Part shown: piece by piece, positions 25,663-33,613 of the stretch
Position numbering within the stretch: position 1 is the first letter of the stretch
How the letters are laid out: each line of letters begins with the position of its first letter
NCBI GenBank assembly: GCA_900318665.1
Contig: ONLQ01000002.1
Location: 62,001-126,000, forward strand
DNA: 64,000 nt
Reading direction: 5' to 3'
Source: an uncultured Bacteroidales bacterium
GTDB lineage: Bacteria > Bacteroidota > Bacteroidia > Bacteroidales > P3
Notes under the pieces: model-generated
The model's database searches: none
What the model was told of the DNA's origin: nothing
The model's input: only the letters and a program-made list of their open reading frames with translations
Made by a program: the position numbers and the translations under genes

Positions 25663-26445
25663 TCAATTATCGTTCGGAGAGCAGTGTTGCATTATTATTG
25701 AGGTCATCAGGTCGTAGAGTTGGCGTATCTCGGTGTTGTCAATCAGGCTGCGCTGTGCCTCGATGGTGGTGGTGTCGCGTCGTGCCGCAGGGCCTGTCTG
25801 TTGCTGCCATAGGTCGCCATTTTCGGCTTTTCGTGCGGTCTGCGTTATTATCGGGCGGAGAATATCGAAATCTATGCCCTCGTCTGTCATCATCTCTTGC
25901 GACAAGGCGTTCAGGGCATTGCCGAAGTTGCTTACCATGCATGCTGCAAGGTGCGTAAGGCGACGCTTTGTGCTATTGAGGGTGTAGATGTGAGGACTTA
26001 TGTGCCGAATGAGTTCCGCAATGGCAGTTGTGGCGTTATCGTTGCAGCCCTCTATGCAGAAAGGCACATCGCACATTGCTATATCCATGCCTTTTACAAG
26101 TGATTGTACAGGCCATGCCACGCCGTATCGGCTGCCTGCTACCGATAAGGGGTCGATGCCGATGCTGCCTGCGGTATGGACAATCAAGGTGTCGCCGGCA
26201 GATAATTGCTTGGCGACCTCTCCAATAACGTTGTCTGCCACTGCTATGATTATGGCGTCAATGTCGGAGGTGTTGAGCATACTGATGTCGTCGATAGTCG
26301 AGGCGTTGACTATATGTGCCAGTTGTGCGGCGTTGTCGGGGTGGCGCGATAAAATCTGTGCCACCTCGCAACCGGCCGTTTTAAAAGCCTGCGCCATGTG
26401 CCATGCCACGTTGCCTGCTCCAACAAAAGATATTCGGTGTCTCAT
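25663..26445 (-). CDS. DUF2520/Rossmann-type NAD(P)-binding protein
   Basis: 260 residues from the ATG at 26445, beginning MRHRISFVGAGNVAWHMAQAF, a glycine-rich dinucleotide-binding loop. The next blocks, DAIIIAVADNVIGEVA and IVHTAGSIGIDPL, fit the pyrroline-5-carboxylate-reductase-like/DUF2520 family; a helical C-terminal domain follows (THLAACMVSNFGNALNAL). The enzyme's substrate is unknown. An earlier in-frame start would add about 29 residues before the loop and is unlikely. Confidence 0.82.
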   Translation of the reverse strand: MRHRISFVGAGNVAWHMAQAFKTAGCEVAQILSRHPDNAAQLAHIVNASTIDDISMLNTSDIDAIIIAVADNVIGEVAKQLSAGDTLIVHTAGSIGIDPLSVAGSRYGVAWPVQSLVKGMDIAMCDVPFCIEGCNDNATTAIAELIRHISPHIYTLNSTKRRLTHLAACMVSNFGNALNALSQEMMTDEGIDFDILRPIITQTARKAENGDLWQQQTGPAARRDTTTIEAQRSLIDNTEIRQLYDLMTSIIMQHCSPNDN

Positions 26446-26571
26446 TGTCTTGGTGATAGTGTGAAAATGGGGGTAGTATTTTGTGAGATAGTGAGAATGA
26501 CGACAAAGGCCAGAGTTGTTTTTCGGTTGCAAAAATAAGTATTATTCGCAGTTTGTCAAAATAATAAGACA

Positions 26572-26602
26572 GCGCGACAAACTATAATGCTGTTTGTCGC
26601 GC
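26572..26602 (-). terminator. Strong hairpin after the DUF2795 gene
   Basis: GCGCGACAAAC and GTTTGTCGCGC form an 11-bp perfect stem with a 9-nt loop. On the - strand it is followed by a T-rich stretch (TGTCTTATTATTTTG), so it probably ends the gene at 26628-26849. Confidence 0.6.
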
Positions 26603-26627
26603 CGATGCTTTGTGATAAAAAGACTGT

Positions 26628-26849
26628 TTAGTATTCGTCTTCTTGGAAGAAAAAGTCGTCCTTTGTGGGGTAGTCGGGCCACACGTCCTCTATGGTTTCG
26701 TAGGCCTCACCTTCATCTTCAAGTTCATAAAGGTTTTCGATAACCTCCATAGGTGCGCCGGTGCGCTGGGCGTAATCAATCAGCTCCTCTTTTGTTGCCG
26801 GCCACGGAGCGTCTTCCAATTTGGATGCCAGTTCAAGTGTCCAATACAT
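26628..26849 (-). CDS. DUF2795 domain protein
   Basis: 73 residues, acidic. MYWTLELASKLEDAPWPATKEELIDYAQRTG and then ENLYELEDEGE match the small DUF2795 family, a three-helix fold common in Bacteroidota and usually encoded as a single short gene. Function unknown. A full promoter (-33 and -7) precedes it and a strong hairpin follows, so it is monocistronic. Confidence 0.85.
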   Translation of the reverse strand: MYWTLELASKLEDAPWPATKEELIDYAQRTGAPMEVIENLYELEDEGEAYETIEDVWPDYPTKDDFFFQEDEY

Positions 26850-26873
26850 ATATTAAATGGTATAAAATTTTTG

Positions 26874-26904
26874 CAAATGTACTTGTTTTTATTAAAACAA
26901 CAAA
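26874..26904 (-). promoter_or_regulatory. Bacteroidota promoter (-33 TTTG, 19 nt, -7 TACATTTG)
   Basis: On the - strand, TTTG (26904-26901), a 19-nt spacer and TACATTTG (26881-26874) match the family consensus exactly. The start codon of the DUF2795 gene is 24 nt downstream. Confidence 0.8.
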
Positions 26905-26923
26905 TGTGCTTTTATGTTTTTTA

Positions 26924-27484
26924 TTAACGGATTGTGTATAAGTTTTCTGTCGTGCCGTTCAGATGGTTTATTTGGCGGGATAAAACAAAAAGCAAGTCGG
27001 ACAATCGGTTGATATATACCAAAATAAGTGGTTCTGTCTCGTGCTTGTCGGCGAGGGCTACTATGCGTCGTTCGGCTCTTCGGCACACACAGCGTGCCAC
27101 ATCGCATTGCGCTGCACCCATGGAGCCTCCTGCTATTACGAAGCCCGTGAGCCGTGGCAGCGTCTTTTCTATCTTGTCTATTTCATGTTCGATGGACTTG
27201 ATGTCGATTGCTGTTATTTGCGGCAGTTTTTTTCGCCGCTCATCATCTGCTGTGGCCAGCAGTGTCTGAATGACAAAGAGTTTGTGTTGTACACCAAGTA
27301 GCAGCGTCTCGTATTCGGCGGAGCGGGAATGACCCATTGCCGTTATCATGGCGCGTAATAGGCCGATATTGCCGTTCAGTTCGTCAACGGTGCCGTAAGC
27401 CTCCACACGAAGGTCGTTTTTGCTCACGCGACTGCCGTCTGCCAACGAGGTTTCGCCGTGGTCGCCGGTACGGGTGTATATCAT
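26924..27484 (-). CDS. Cob(I)alamin adenosyltransferase, PduO type
   Basis: 186 residues. It transfers the adenosyl group of ATP to cobalamin to give coenzyme B12. The family start IYTRTGDHGETSLADGSRV (ATP-binding loop) and VEAYGTVDELNGNIGLLRA are clear, and the C-terminal helix block CRRAERRIVAL carries the conserved Arg pair. Full length. It is the last gene of a - strand series with the NifU-like, Mrp and thioredoxin-like genes, 31 nt after the NifU-like gene. Confidence 0.92.
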   Translation of the reverse strand: MIYTRTGDHGETSLADGSRVSKNDLRVEAYGTVDELNGNIGLLRAMITAMGHSRSAEYETLLLGVQHKLFVIQTLLATADDERRKKLPQITAIDIKSIEHEIDKIEKTLPRLTGFVIAGGSMGAAQCDVARCVCRRAERRIVALADKHETEPLILVYINRLSDLLFVLSRQINHLNGTTENLYTIR

Positions 27485-27515
27485 TGTCCCGATGGGTATT
27501 GAAATGCCTATGGTG

Positions 27516-27761
27516 TTATACGCGTTCTACGCATTTCACCTCTGGGATGGCCTTCTTTACGGCTGCCTCGATGCCGTTTTTCAGTGTGGCGAGAGCGTGC
27601 GGGCAGGAGCCGCAGTGACCTTGCAGGCGCACCATAACCACGCCTTCATTGGTCATATCGACATATTCCACGTCGCCGCCATCTTGCTGCAGGTAAGGGC
27701 GTATCTGTTGCAATGCGTTTTGGACTTTACGCTCTATAACGTTTTTTTCTTCGTCGGTCAT
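27516..27761 (-). CDS. NifU-type iron-sulfur scaffold domain protein
   Basis: 81 residues, only the NifU C-terminal domain: IRPYLQQDGGDVEYVDM, then VRLQGHCGSCPHALATLKNGIE. The CGSC pair (C-x2-C) is the cluster-binding site. It would assemble or carry Fe-S clusters. The Mrp/ApbC ATPase, another Fe-S carrier, is encoded 50 nt upstream, so the two probably work in the same pathway. Confidence 0.9.
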   Translation of the reverse strand: MTDEEKNVIERKVQNALQQIRPYLQQDGGDVEYVDMTNEGVVMVRLQGHCGSCPHALATLKNGIEAAVKKAIPEVKCVERV

Positions 27762-27811
27762 CGGTTATTGTTTTTTTTGAGGGATTGGGTTTGGCTGGTT
27801 TTCGCTGTTGA

Positions 27812-28924
27812 TTACTGATGGTCGTGGCAGCAATCGCAGTCGCAATTCTGCTGGTGTTTCACCTTGCTTATCTCGCGTATGGTGTTTTCTGCCACCTGCA
27901 TAAAGGCTTCGCTTTCGGGTGTCGGGGTGTCGCTCCACAGCGATACGGGCTTGCCGTTGTCGCCGCTTTCGGCAATGCTTTGCACCAGGGGTATCTCGCC
28001 AAGCAGCGTGATGCCCATCTCCTCTGCCAGTCGGCGGCAGCCGCCATGTCCGAAGATGTAGTATTTGTTATTGGGCAGTTCGGCGGGTGTGAAGTAGGCC
28101 ATATTTTCCACAAAACCAAGCACGGGTATGTCTATCTGCGAGTTGCGGAACATCTGCACGCCGCGCACCACGTCGGCCAATGCCACCTGCTGCGGGGTGC
28201 TGACGATGATGGCACCCGTTACGGGCAGCGACTGTGCCATGGTCAGTTGGATGTCGCCTGTTCCGGGAGGCATATCGACCACGAGGTAGTCTATCTCGCC
28301 CCACCATGTCTCGGTGAGGATTTGTTTCAGCGCGTTGCTGGCCATAGGACCGCGCCATACAAGGGCTTTCTCGGCATCGACCATGAAGCCTACCGACATC
28401 AGTTTTATGCCGTATTTTTCCACGGGCATCATGTAGGTCTTGCCGTTGTGGTCCTCGCCATAGATGTCTTGTTTCGTTACGTCGAACATGATAGGCACCG
28501 AAGGACCATAGACGTCGGCATCCACCAGTCCCACACGTGCGCCGGTCTTGGCCAACGATACGGCGAGGTTCACTGCCACGGTGCTCTTGCCAACGCCGCC
28601 TTTGCCCGAAGCCACGAGAATGGTGTTTTTCACGTACATAAGGCCGTTCTCTTCATCATCGGCAGCCTGTGTATCGACAGGGCGCGAAGTGAGGTTTACG
28701 GTTACTTCGGCATTGCGGTCCACATAGTGGTGTATTGCCTCTACGCAGGCCTGGCTCATTTGGTTGCGCATGGGGCATGCGGGAGTGGTAAGCACGAGGT
28801 CGAACGACACTTTCTGTCCGTCAATCTCGATGTTGTCTATCATGCCTAATTGTATGAGGCTCTGTCCCAAGTCGGGGTCGTTGACATGGTTCAGGGCCAT
28901 TTCTATTTGTGTTGCGGTAATCAT
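27812..28924 (-). CDS. Mrp/ApbC family Fe-S carrier ATPase
   Basis: 370 residues. An N-terminal MIP18/DUF59 domain (ATQIEMALNHVNDPDLGQSL, LTTPACPMRNQM) is followed by a deviant Walker A, VASGKGGVGKSTVAVNLA, near residue 105, and DYLVVDMPPGTGDIQLT, the switch/Walker B region. The C-terminus ends CDCDCCHDHQ, a Cys/His tail that may bind metal. The usual central C-x2-C of Nbp35 is not evident in this form. It is encoded next to a NifU-type scaffold, which supports an Fe-S role. Confidence 0.9.
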   Translation of the reverse strand: MITATQIEMALNHVNDPDLGQSLIQLGMIDNIEIDGQKVSFDLVLTTPACPMRNQMSQACVEAIHHYVDRNAEVTVNLTSRPVDTQAADDEENGLMYVKNTILVASGKGGVGKSTVAVNLAVSLAKTGARVGLVDADVYGPSVPIMFDVTKQDIYGEDHNGKTYMMPVEKYGIKLMSVGFMVDAEKALVWRGPMASNALKQILTETWWGEIDYLVVDMPPGTGDIQLTMAQSLPVTGAIIVSTPQQVALADVVRGVQMFRNSQIDIPVLGFVENMAYFTPAELPNNKYYIFGHGGCRRLAEEMGITLLGEIPLVQSIAESGDNGKPVSLWSDTPTPESEAFMQVAENTIREISKVKHQQNCDCDCCHDHQ

Positions 28925-28978
28925 TAGTGAATTGTGAAAAGATGATTAGTAAAAAAGTTTTTATCCGAATATTCTAAA

Positions 28979-30022
28979 TCATTCGCCAAACATTTCGCGT
29001 AGTTTGGCTTCGAGTTCTGGGCCGCGAAGGTTGCGTGCCACAATCTTGCCCTCTTTGTCAATCAAAACTGTCGCGGGGATAGACGAGATGCCGTAGGGCT
29101 TGGAGCCTGCCGACGACCAGCCTCTGAGGTCGCTGACGTGGTTTTCCCAAATTAGGCCGTCGTCCATAATGGCCTTGGTCCAGCGGTCTTTGTTGTTGTC
29201 GAGCGACACGCTGAACACCTCGAAGCCCTGCGTATGGTATTTCTTATAGAGATTTACCACGTTGGGGTTCTCTTTGCGGCAGGGTCCGCACCATGATGCC
29301 CAGAAGTCGAGCAGCACCACTTTGCCACGCAGGTCGCTCAAGCGGCGCAGTTTGCCGTTTGGGTCGTTCAGCGCCACCTCGGGAGCCTCCATGCCGGGCA
29401 CCACGGCCGAGCGCAGACGGTCGTCGATATGCTTAACAAAATCGTTGTTAGGATATTTCTCTATGAGGCCGTCGTGGACTATCTTGTACACCCCGCCATA
29501 ATCGGCAAAATCCTCCTCGAAGAACGTTACAAGGAACGCGCTCATCAGGCAGTCGCTGTAGTCGGTCAGCAGTTCCTGCACGTTGTGTTTCAGATACCAT
29601 TGCGAGGTCTCGTCGCCGCTTACAACCATGGCGTTGTTGAACTGCTTGTAGAGTTGCATATTGTCCGAGCCGCTGGTGCGTGCCACACGCATGTGGTTGA
29701 ACGATGCCACATAGCGCAGGTCGAGGGTGATGTTCTCGCCAGGCAGTACCATTACGTGTATATTAGGTTTCTTCTGCATCTCGAATTCCATGATGTAGAA
29801 AGCGGGTTCCTTGACATCGAGTTTGAACGAGTAATTGCCTGACGCTGGTATCAGCAGCGAGTCGCGCAACACCAGTTTGTTGCCGTCCACCACCTCGCGC
29901 AATTGCATTCGTGTGTTGGTGGGCACGCCCTTTATGGTGCCATGCAGGCGGCTGTTCTGGGCAGTTACCGTCATCGTGCATGCCAGCACGAGGGTCAAGG
30001 TTAGTGTGATGATTCTTTTCAT
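28979..30022 (-). CDS. TlpA-like thioredoxin-fold protein with DUF4369-type N-terminal domain
   Basis: 347 residues from the ATG at 30022. The signal peptide (MKRIITLTLTLVLACTMTVTAQ) directs it to the periplasm. An N-terminal beta domain like DUF4369 (HGTIKGVPTNTRMQLREV) precedes a linker and a C-terminal thioredoxin domain with the active site LDFWASWCGPCRKENP (C-x2-C) and the cis-Pro block SSIPATVLIDKEGKI. This pattern is common in Bacteroidales. It should reduce or exchange disulfides of exported proteins. The N-terminal extension seen from an earlier start is not part of the family. Confidence 0.88.
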   Translation of the reverse strand: MKRIITLTLTLVLACTMTVTAQNSRLHGTIKGVPTNTRMQLREVVDGNKLVLRDSLLIPASGNYSFKLDVKEPAFYIMEFEMQKKPNIHVMVLPGENITLDLRYVASFNHMRVARTSGSDNMQLYKQFNNAMVVSGDETSQWYLKHNVQELLTDYSDCLMSAFLVTFFEEDFADYGGVYKIVHDGLIEKYPNNDFVKHIDDRLRSAVVPGMEAPEVALNDPNGKLRRLSDLRGKVVLLDFWASWCGPCRKENPNVVNLYKKYHTQGFEVFSVSLDNNKDRWTKAIMDDGLIWENHVSDLRGWSSAGSKPYGISSIPATVLIDKEGKIVARNLRGPELEAKLREMFGE

Positions 30023-30087
30023 ATTCGGGTTACCTATGTTTTTGTTTTTTCGTTGTGTCAATGCAGGTTGATTGAAAATAGCCGAGA

Positions 30088-31701
30088 CTATTTTTTCAGT
30101 AGTTTCAGGGTGGCCTGCAGGTCGTTGTCTATGGTTGTGTGTGCTTGGTAAAACGACTCAAATCCAAACAAGTATTCGGCCATATAGGCTTTGACCATAG
30201 TGTCTATTTCTTTGCCGTATTTGGCTAGACTTGCCTCGTTAGGCTGTATTCCCGCCTGTTTGCCAGCCGCTATCACGCTCTGCCTCATCTCGTCGCTCAC
30301 CGTGAATTTCTCGATGAAGTCGTCGTCGGTGAGGTATTCTTTGTGCAGTCGGTCGTAGTTTTTCGCCACATATTCAAACGCCACTTTGTCGAGCACTCTA
30401 CGGTTGTTAAGCATATTGTAGTAGCCCAGCAGGCTGTCGCGGTAGTAGGGCAGTGTGTGGTCGGGATAGATGCCTCCTCCGCCATAGACTACGCGTCCTT
30501 GTGCCGTATGGTAGGGCGTAGAGTCGGTGATTTTCACTATTGCCGAGTCAGAAGCGCTCTCTTCGAGCAGTTCGTTGAGAAATTCAGAATAGTATTCGTC
30601 GGTGCCTTTGTCGTAGGGACGTTGTATGCAGCGTCCCGACGGGGTGTAGTAGCGTGCTACCGTGAGCCACACTGCCGAGCCATCGGTAAAGTCGAACTGA
30701 CGTTGCACGAGGCCTTTGCCAAAACTGCGCCGTCCAACTATGATGCCGCGGTCGTTGTCCTGTATGGCTCCCGACACCACCTCGCTGGCGCTGGCCGAAA
30801 ACTCGTCTATCATGACCACCAGATTCATGTCTTGGAAGTGTCCGCGTCCGTTGGCTTTCACGTCGCTTCGCTTTTGGTGTGCGCCTTGTGTGTAAACTAT
30901 CAGGCTACCTTTCTCCAGAAACTCATTGGCTATGCCTATTGCGGCATCCAGCAGACCGCCGCCGTTGCCTCGCAGGTCAAGCACCAGGTTGTCGGGTTTT
31001 GCGGTCATAGTCAGATAGGTAAGTGCCGCCATTACTTCGTCGTAGGAGGTCTCGCTGAAACGCGAAAGCCTCACATAGCCCGTCTTGTCGTTCAGCATGC
31101 CGCTGTATGCCACGCTGTTGGTGCGTATCACATCGCGTTCCACGCGCACCTCTTCCAGTTTCTTGCTGCCATAGTGCATTATGCCCAGCGTTACTGGTTT
31201 GCCGTGAGGGCCGCGTATTAGTTTTATTACGTCCTCGATGGCCATCTTCACGCCCGACACGGTAGTCCCATCTACGGTTATTATGCGGTCGCCGGTGTGG
31301 AGGCTGGCATGCGATGCGGGGCTTCCCGACATGGCGTGGGTTATATAGACTGTGTCCTTTATGCTTTGGAGCGTGGCTCCGATGCCCTCAAAACTGCCTC
31401 GTATGTCCGACATCTCGCGCTTCAGGTCCTCGGCGCTGATGTAGCGGCTGTGCGGGTCAAGGCTTTTCATTATGGCGTCCATCATTCGCACCGCCGCGCT
31501 GTCGTCGTCAAAGTCATCGACATATTCCTCCTTCACAAGGTTTATCACGCTCTCCATTTTTTTGTCAAGCGTGCCAGCCTCGCGGCTCTTGCTGCGAAAG
31601 GTGCCCGTGCGTGGCGAGAACACCAGCCCCAGGGCTATACCGGCCAATAGCGCCAGAAATACTGTGCGCAGCGTGTATTCTTTATTGCGTTCGCCTCCCA
31701 A
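30088..31701 (-). CDS. C-terminal processing protease (S41 family)
   Basis: About 537 residues. An N-terminal membrane anchor (TVFLALLAGIALGLVFSP) is followed by a PDZ domain (GIGATLQSIKDTVYITHAM, GDRIITVDGTTVSGVKM) and the S41 protease core: FSASASEVVSGAI with the nucleophile Ser and GRRSFGKGLVQRQF with the catalytic Lys. The longer frame from 31854 would start upstream of a good -7 box at 31721-31728, so I place the start at the TTG at 31701; the exact codon is uncertain. It trims or degrades periplasmic proteins. The upstream stretch to 32033 has no other gene. Confidence 0.85.
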   Translation of the reverse strand: MGGERNKEYTLRTVFLALLAGIALGLVFSPRTGTFRSKSREAGTLDKKMESVINLVKEEYVDDFDDDSAAVRMMDAIMKSLDPHSRYISAEDLKREMSDIRGSFEGIGATLQSIKDTVYITHAMSGSPASHASLHTGDRIITVDGTTVSGVKMAIEDVIKLIRGPHGKPVTLGIMHYGSKKLEEVRVERDVIRTNSVAYSGMLNDKTGYVRLSRFSETSYDEVMAALTYLTMTAKPDNLVLDLRGNGGGLLDAAIGIANEFLEKGSLIVYTQGAHQKRSDVKANGRGHFQDMNLVVMIDEFSASASEVVSGAIQDNDRGIIVGRRSFGKGLVQRQFDFTDGSAVWLTVARYYTPSGRCIQRPYDKGTDEYYSEFLNELLEESASDSAIVKITDSTPYHTAQGRVVYGGGGIYPDHTLPYYRDSLLGYYNMLNNRRVLDKVAFEYVAKNYDRLHKEYLTDDDFIEKFTVSDEMRQSVIAAGKQAGIQPNEASLAKYGKEIDTMVKAYMAEYLFGFESFYQAHTTIDNDLQATLKLLKK

Positions 31702-32033
31702 TGGTATATAAATTAGGGTGCAAAAGTACGAAAAAAAAATGATTGCCGTTATTTTTTGGTACATAAAGCAACCAGCACGTTCCTCCCACACCATTCCTCC
31801 ACCTACCCCAACCCAACGTTGATACACCATAGACCCTCCATAGCACCAGCGCACCGCAAAAGTATCTGATTAGTCTTTGATTAGTCTTTGAGTAGAACCA
31901 ATAAACATCATATTTCTTATTTTCAGCTACTTACAAGGTATAGCCTCCCTCATTGCCCACCACTCCGTCTTAAATACTCATCTTCAGCCCGTTACCACGT
32001 CCGCTAAACCATCATACAAACAAAAAACATACC
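31702..32033. other. Intergenic region between divergent genes
   Basis: 332 nt between the protease start and the gene at 32034. It contains the protease -7 box. A short direct repeat, TGATTAGTCTT twice in a row, is near 31868-31889. Nothing else is recognised, and no promoter for the + strand gene stands out. Confidence 0.4.
31721..31728 (-). promoter_or_regulatory. Bacteroidota -7 box for the C-terminal processing protease
   Basis: On the - strand TACTTTTG matches TAnnTTTG. It lies inside the 5' extension of the longer protease frame and therefore argues for a start at or after 31713. No good -33 is visible. Confidence 0.6.
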
Positions 32034-32708
32034 ATGGAATTAAACGAAAACCTTAAAACCCTCATCTTCGACAAAAGCGAGTTCAAGCAGCAGGTCTATG
32101 ACGCTACCAAGGAGACCTTCGAGATGTTCCGTTCGGCCACTCATCAACTTATTGACCTGCTCCGCCAGAAGGCCACGGCTGACGGCCGTAAGGTCCATTT
32201 TGCCTACGAAGACAGAGGCGATTTTGAGTTCGAGGCGCAGTTTGGCGGCGATGTGCTTATCTTCTTGTTGCACACCAATGTGTTCGAGTTTTCGCGTAAC
32301 CACGATGTCATGAAGTCGTCGTATATCCGCGAAGACCCTCATCGCTCCTATTGTGGTATAATACAGATTTATAATTTCCTTGCCGACTCGTTCACTTTCC
32401 AGCGAGATAACGATTTAGGGTATCTTATTGGACGTGTGTTTGTTAATGCGGAAAAACACTACTTTATCGAGGGCAAACGCGAACTCGGCATGCTCTACAA
32501 TAATTTCAATACCTCGCTGATTACCAGCGAGTCGGTGCAAAGCATAGTAGAATCGGCTTTTGAATATACCACCAATTTTGACCTATTAACGCCTCCTTAC
32601 GACGAGGTAAAAGTCGTTTCAGTGGGTGAGATGCGTAGCAACTTTGATAAAAAAAGTATCGTCACCGGCAAACGTTTAGGTTTTAAGTTTCAATCAGATA
32701 CGGATTAA
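32034..32708 (+). CDS. Conserved-looking protein of unknown function
   Basis: 224 residues, no signal peptide or membrane segment, so cytoplasmic. The composition is normal for the region and the frame is intact. It starts MELNENLKTLIFDKSEF and contains long amphipathic stretches, an acidic loop (EDRGDFEFEAQFGGDV) and a C-terminal EVKVVSVGEMRSNF. I recognise no family or catalytic motif. It lies alone, 59 nt before the promoter of the tRNA-Glu/rpsT unit. Confidence 0.75.
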   Translation: MELNENLKTLIFDKSEFKQQVYDATKETFEMFRSATHQLIDLLRQKATADGRKVHFAYEDRGDFEFEAQFGGDVLIFLLHTNVFEFSRNHDVMKSSYIREDPHRSYCGIIQIYNFLADSFTFQRDNDLGYLIGRVFVNAEKHYFIEGKRELGMLYNNFNTSLITSESVQSIVESAFEYTTNFDLLTPPYDEVKVVSVGEMRSNFDKKSIVTGKRLGFKFQSDTD

Positions 32709-32744
32709 TAATAATTAGTAATAAACCTATCTGTGTGAAAAAAA

Positions 32745-32775
32745 TTTGCCATTCCAAAAAAAGTTCGTACTTTTG
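32745..32775 (+). promoter_or_regulatory. Bacteroidota promoter for tRNA-Glu and rpsT
   Basis: TTTG (32745-32748), a 19-nt spacer and TACTTTTG (32768-32775) fit the consensus exactly. Transcription would begin about 40 nt before tRNA-Glu and continue into rpsT, 33 nt after the tRNA. Confidence 0.8.
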
Positions 32776-32819
32776 CACCGCCTTTTAGGAATGATAGCGT
32801 CATTTTTTGAGGCAAAAGG

Positions 32820-32894
32820 GCTCCGGTCGTCTAGCTGGCCCAGGACGTGAGATTTTCATTCTCAAAATCGCGGGTTCGAATCCCGCCCGGAGTA
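32820..32894 (+). tRNA. tRNA-Glu(UUC)
   Basis: 75 nt. The acceptor stem GCTCCGG/CCGGAGT, anticodon stem TGAGA/TCTCA with loop TTTTCAT (anticodon TTC), and T arm CGGGTTCGAATCCCG are all present. The first acceptor pair would be G-T. No encoded CCA is seen. It is co-transcribed with rpsT. Confidence 0.93.
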
Positions 32895-32927
32895 CAAAAC
32901 AAGAAAAGAAAGTAGATTTATAACATT

Positions 32928-33179
32928 ATGGCACACCACAACTCAGCAAAAAAAAGAATTCGTTCTTCTGAGAAGAAAAGAATAGAGAATCGCTACTATG
33001 CAAAGACCATGCGCAACGCCCTGCGTGATTTCAGAGCACTTGAAGACAAGGCCGTTGCTACCGAAAAGCTGCCCAAGATGATTTCCATCATCGACAAACT
33101 CGCCAAGCGTTCGGTTATTCACAAGAACAAGGCTTCCAACCTTAAATCGAAATTGATGAAACAGGTCAATGTGATGTAA
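32928..33179 (+). CDS. rpsT: 30S ribosomal protein S20
   Basis: 83 residues, very basic and helical. MAHHNSAKKRIRSSEKKRIENR is the bS20 N-terminus and HKNKASNLKSKLMKQV the C-terminus. It binds 16S rRNA during small-subunit assembly. It is transcribed with tRNA-Glu from the promoter at 32745 and followed by a clear terminator. Confidence 0.96.
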   Translation: MAHHNSAKKRIRSSEKKRIENRYYAKTMRNALRDFRALEDKAVATEKLPKMISIIDKLAKRSVIHKNKASNLKSKLMKQVNVM

Positions 33180-33201
33180 TCCTGATTCGAAGAAAAAGTA
33201 T

Positions 33202-33234
33202 GACGGCTCCTTATTTCAAGGAGCCGTCTTTTTT
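33202..33234 (+). terminator. Rho-independent terminator after rpsT
   Basis: GACGGCTCC and GGAGCCGTC form a 9-bp stem with a 9-nt loop (extendable by two A-T pairs), followed by six T. Confidence 0.92.
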
Positions 33235-33298
33235 ATGTCTTTTGTGTAGATTTATAGGGGTATCATAAATTTTATTTCGCCATGTCCGAAAAAAGTCG

Positions 33299-33306
33299 TA
33301 CCTTTG
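33299..33306 (+). promoter_or_regulatory. Bacteroidota -7 box for tRNA-Ser
   Basis: TACCTTTG matches TAnnTTTG. The tRNA starts 116 nt later, so the primary transcript has a long 5' leader with a hairpin at 33346-33370 (GCATAGCA/TGCTATGC). Confidence 0.6.
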
Positions 33307-33422
33307 CAGCCGATTTGTGAGAAACCATGTTTTCGTAAGCCTAATGCATAGCAGCACCTGCTTGCTATGCTAAGGCGGGAAAACGGGGAGAAAAAACGAC
33401 AAATCGACCAAAAAAGCGAAAA

Positions 33423-33510
33423 GGAAAGGTGCTCGAGTGGTTGAAGAGGCCCGCCTGGAAAGCGAGTAAGCGTTAAAAGCGCTTCAGGGGTTCGAATCCC
33501 CTCCTTTCCG
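33423..33510 (+). tRNA. tRNA-Ser(GGA)
   Basis: 88 nt with the long variable arm typical of tRNA-Ser. Acceptor GGAAAGG/CCTTTCC, loop CTGGAAA with anticodon GGA, T arm GGGGTTCGAATCCCC, discriminator G. The anticodon stem CCCGC/GCGAG has one C-A mismatch at the second pair. Confidence 0.92.
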
Positions 33511-33526
33511 CTCCAAAAAAGAAAAC

Positions 33527-33556
33527 ACGAAGGCTGCGCTACAACGCAGCCTTCGT
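33527..33556 (+). terminator. Hairpin after tRNA-Ser, probable terminator
   Basis: ACGAAGGCTGCG and CGCAGCCTTCGT form a 12-bp perfect stem with a 6-nt loop; the T-run after it is weak (CAGTTT). Confidence 0.65.
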
Positions 33557-33613
33557 CAGTTTATAGAATCTACACCGTCATCGCCCCCCAAAACAGGAAA
33601 ACTACTATCGCTC

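Noticed and set aside
27818-28849. Open frame on the + strand opposite mrp, 343 codons
   Set aside because: Antisense to a well-conserved ATPase gene; no motif and skewed composition.
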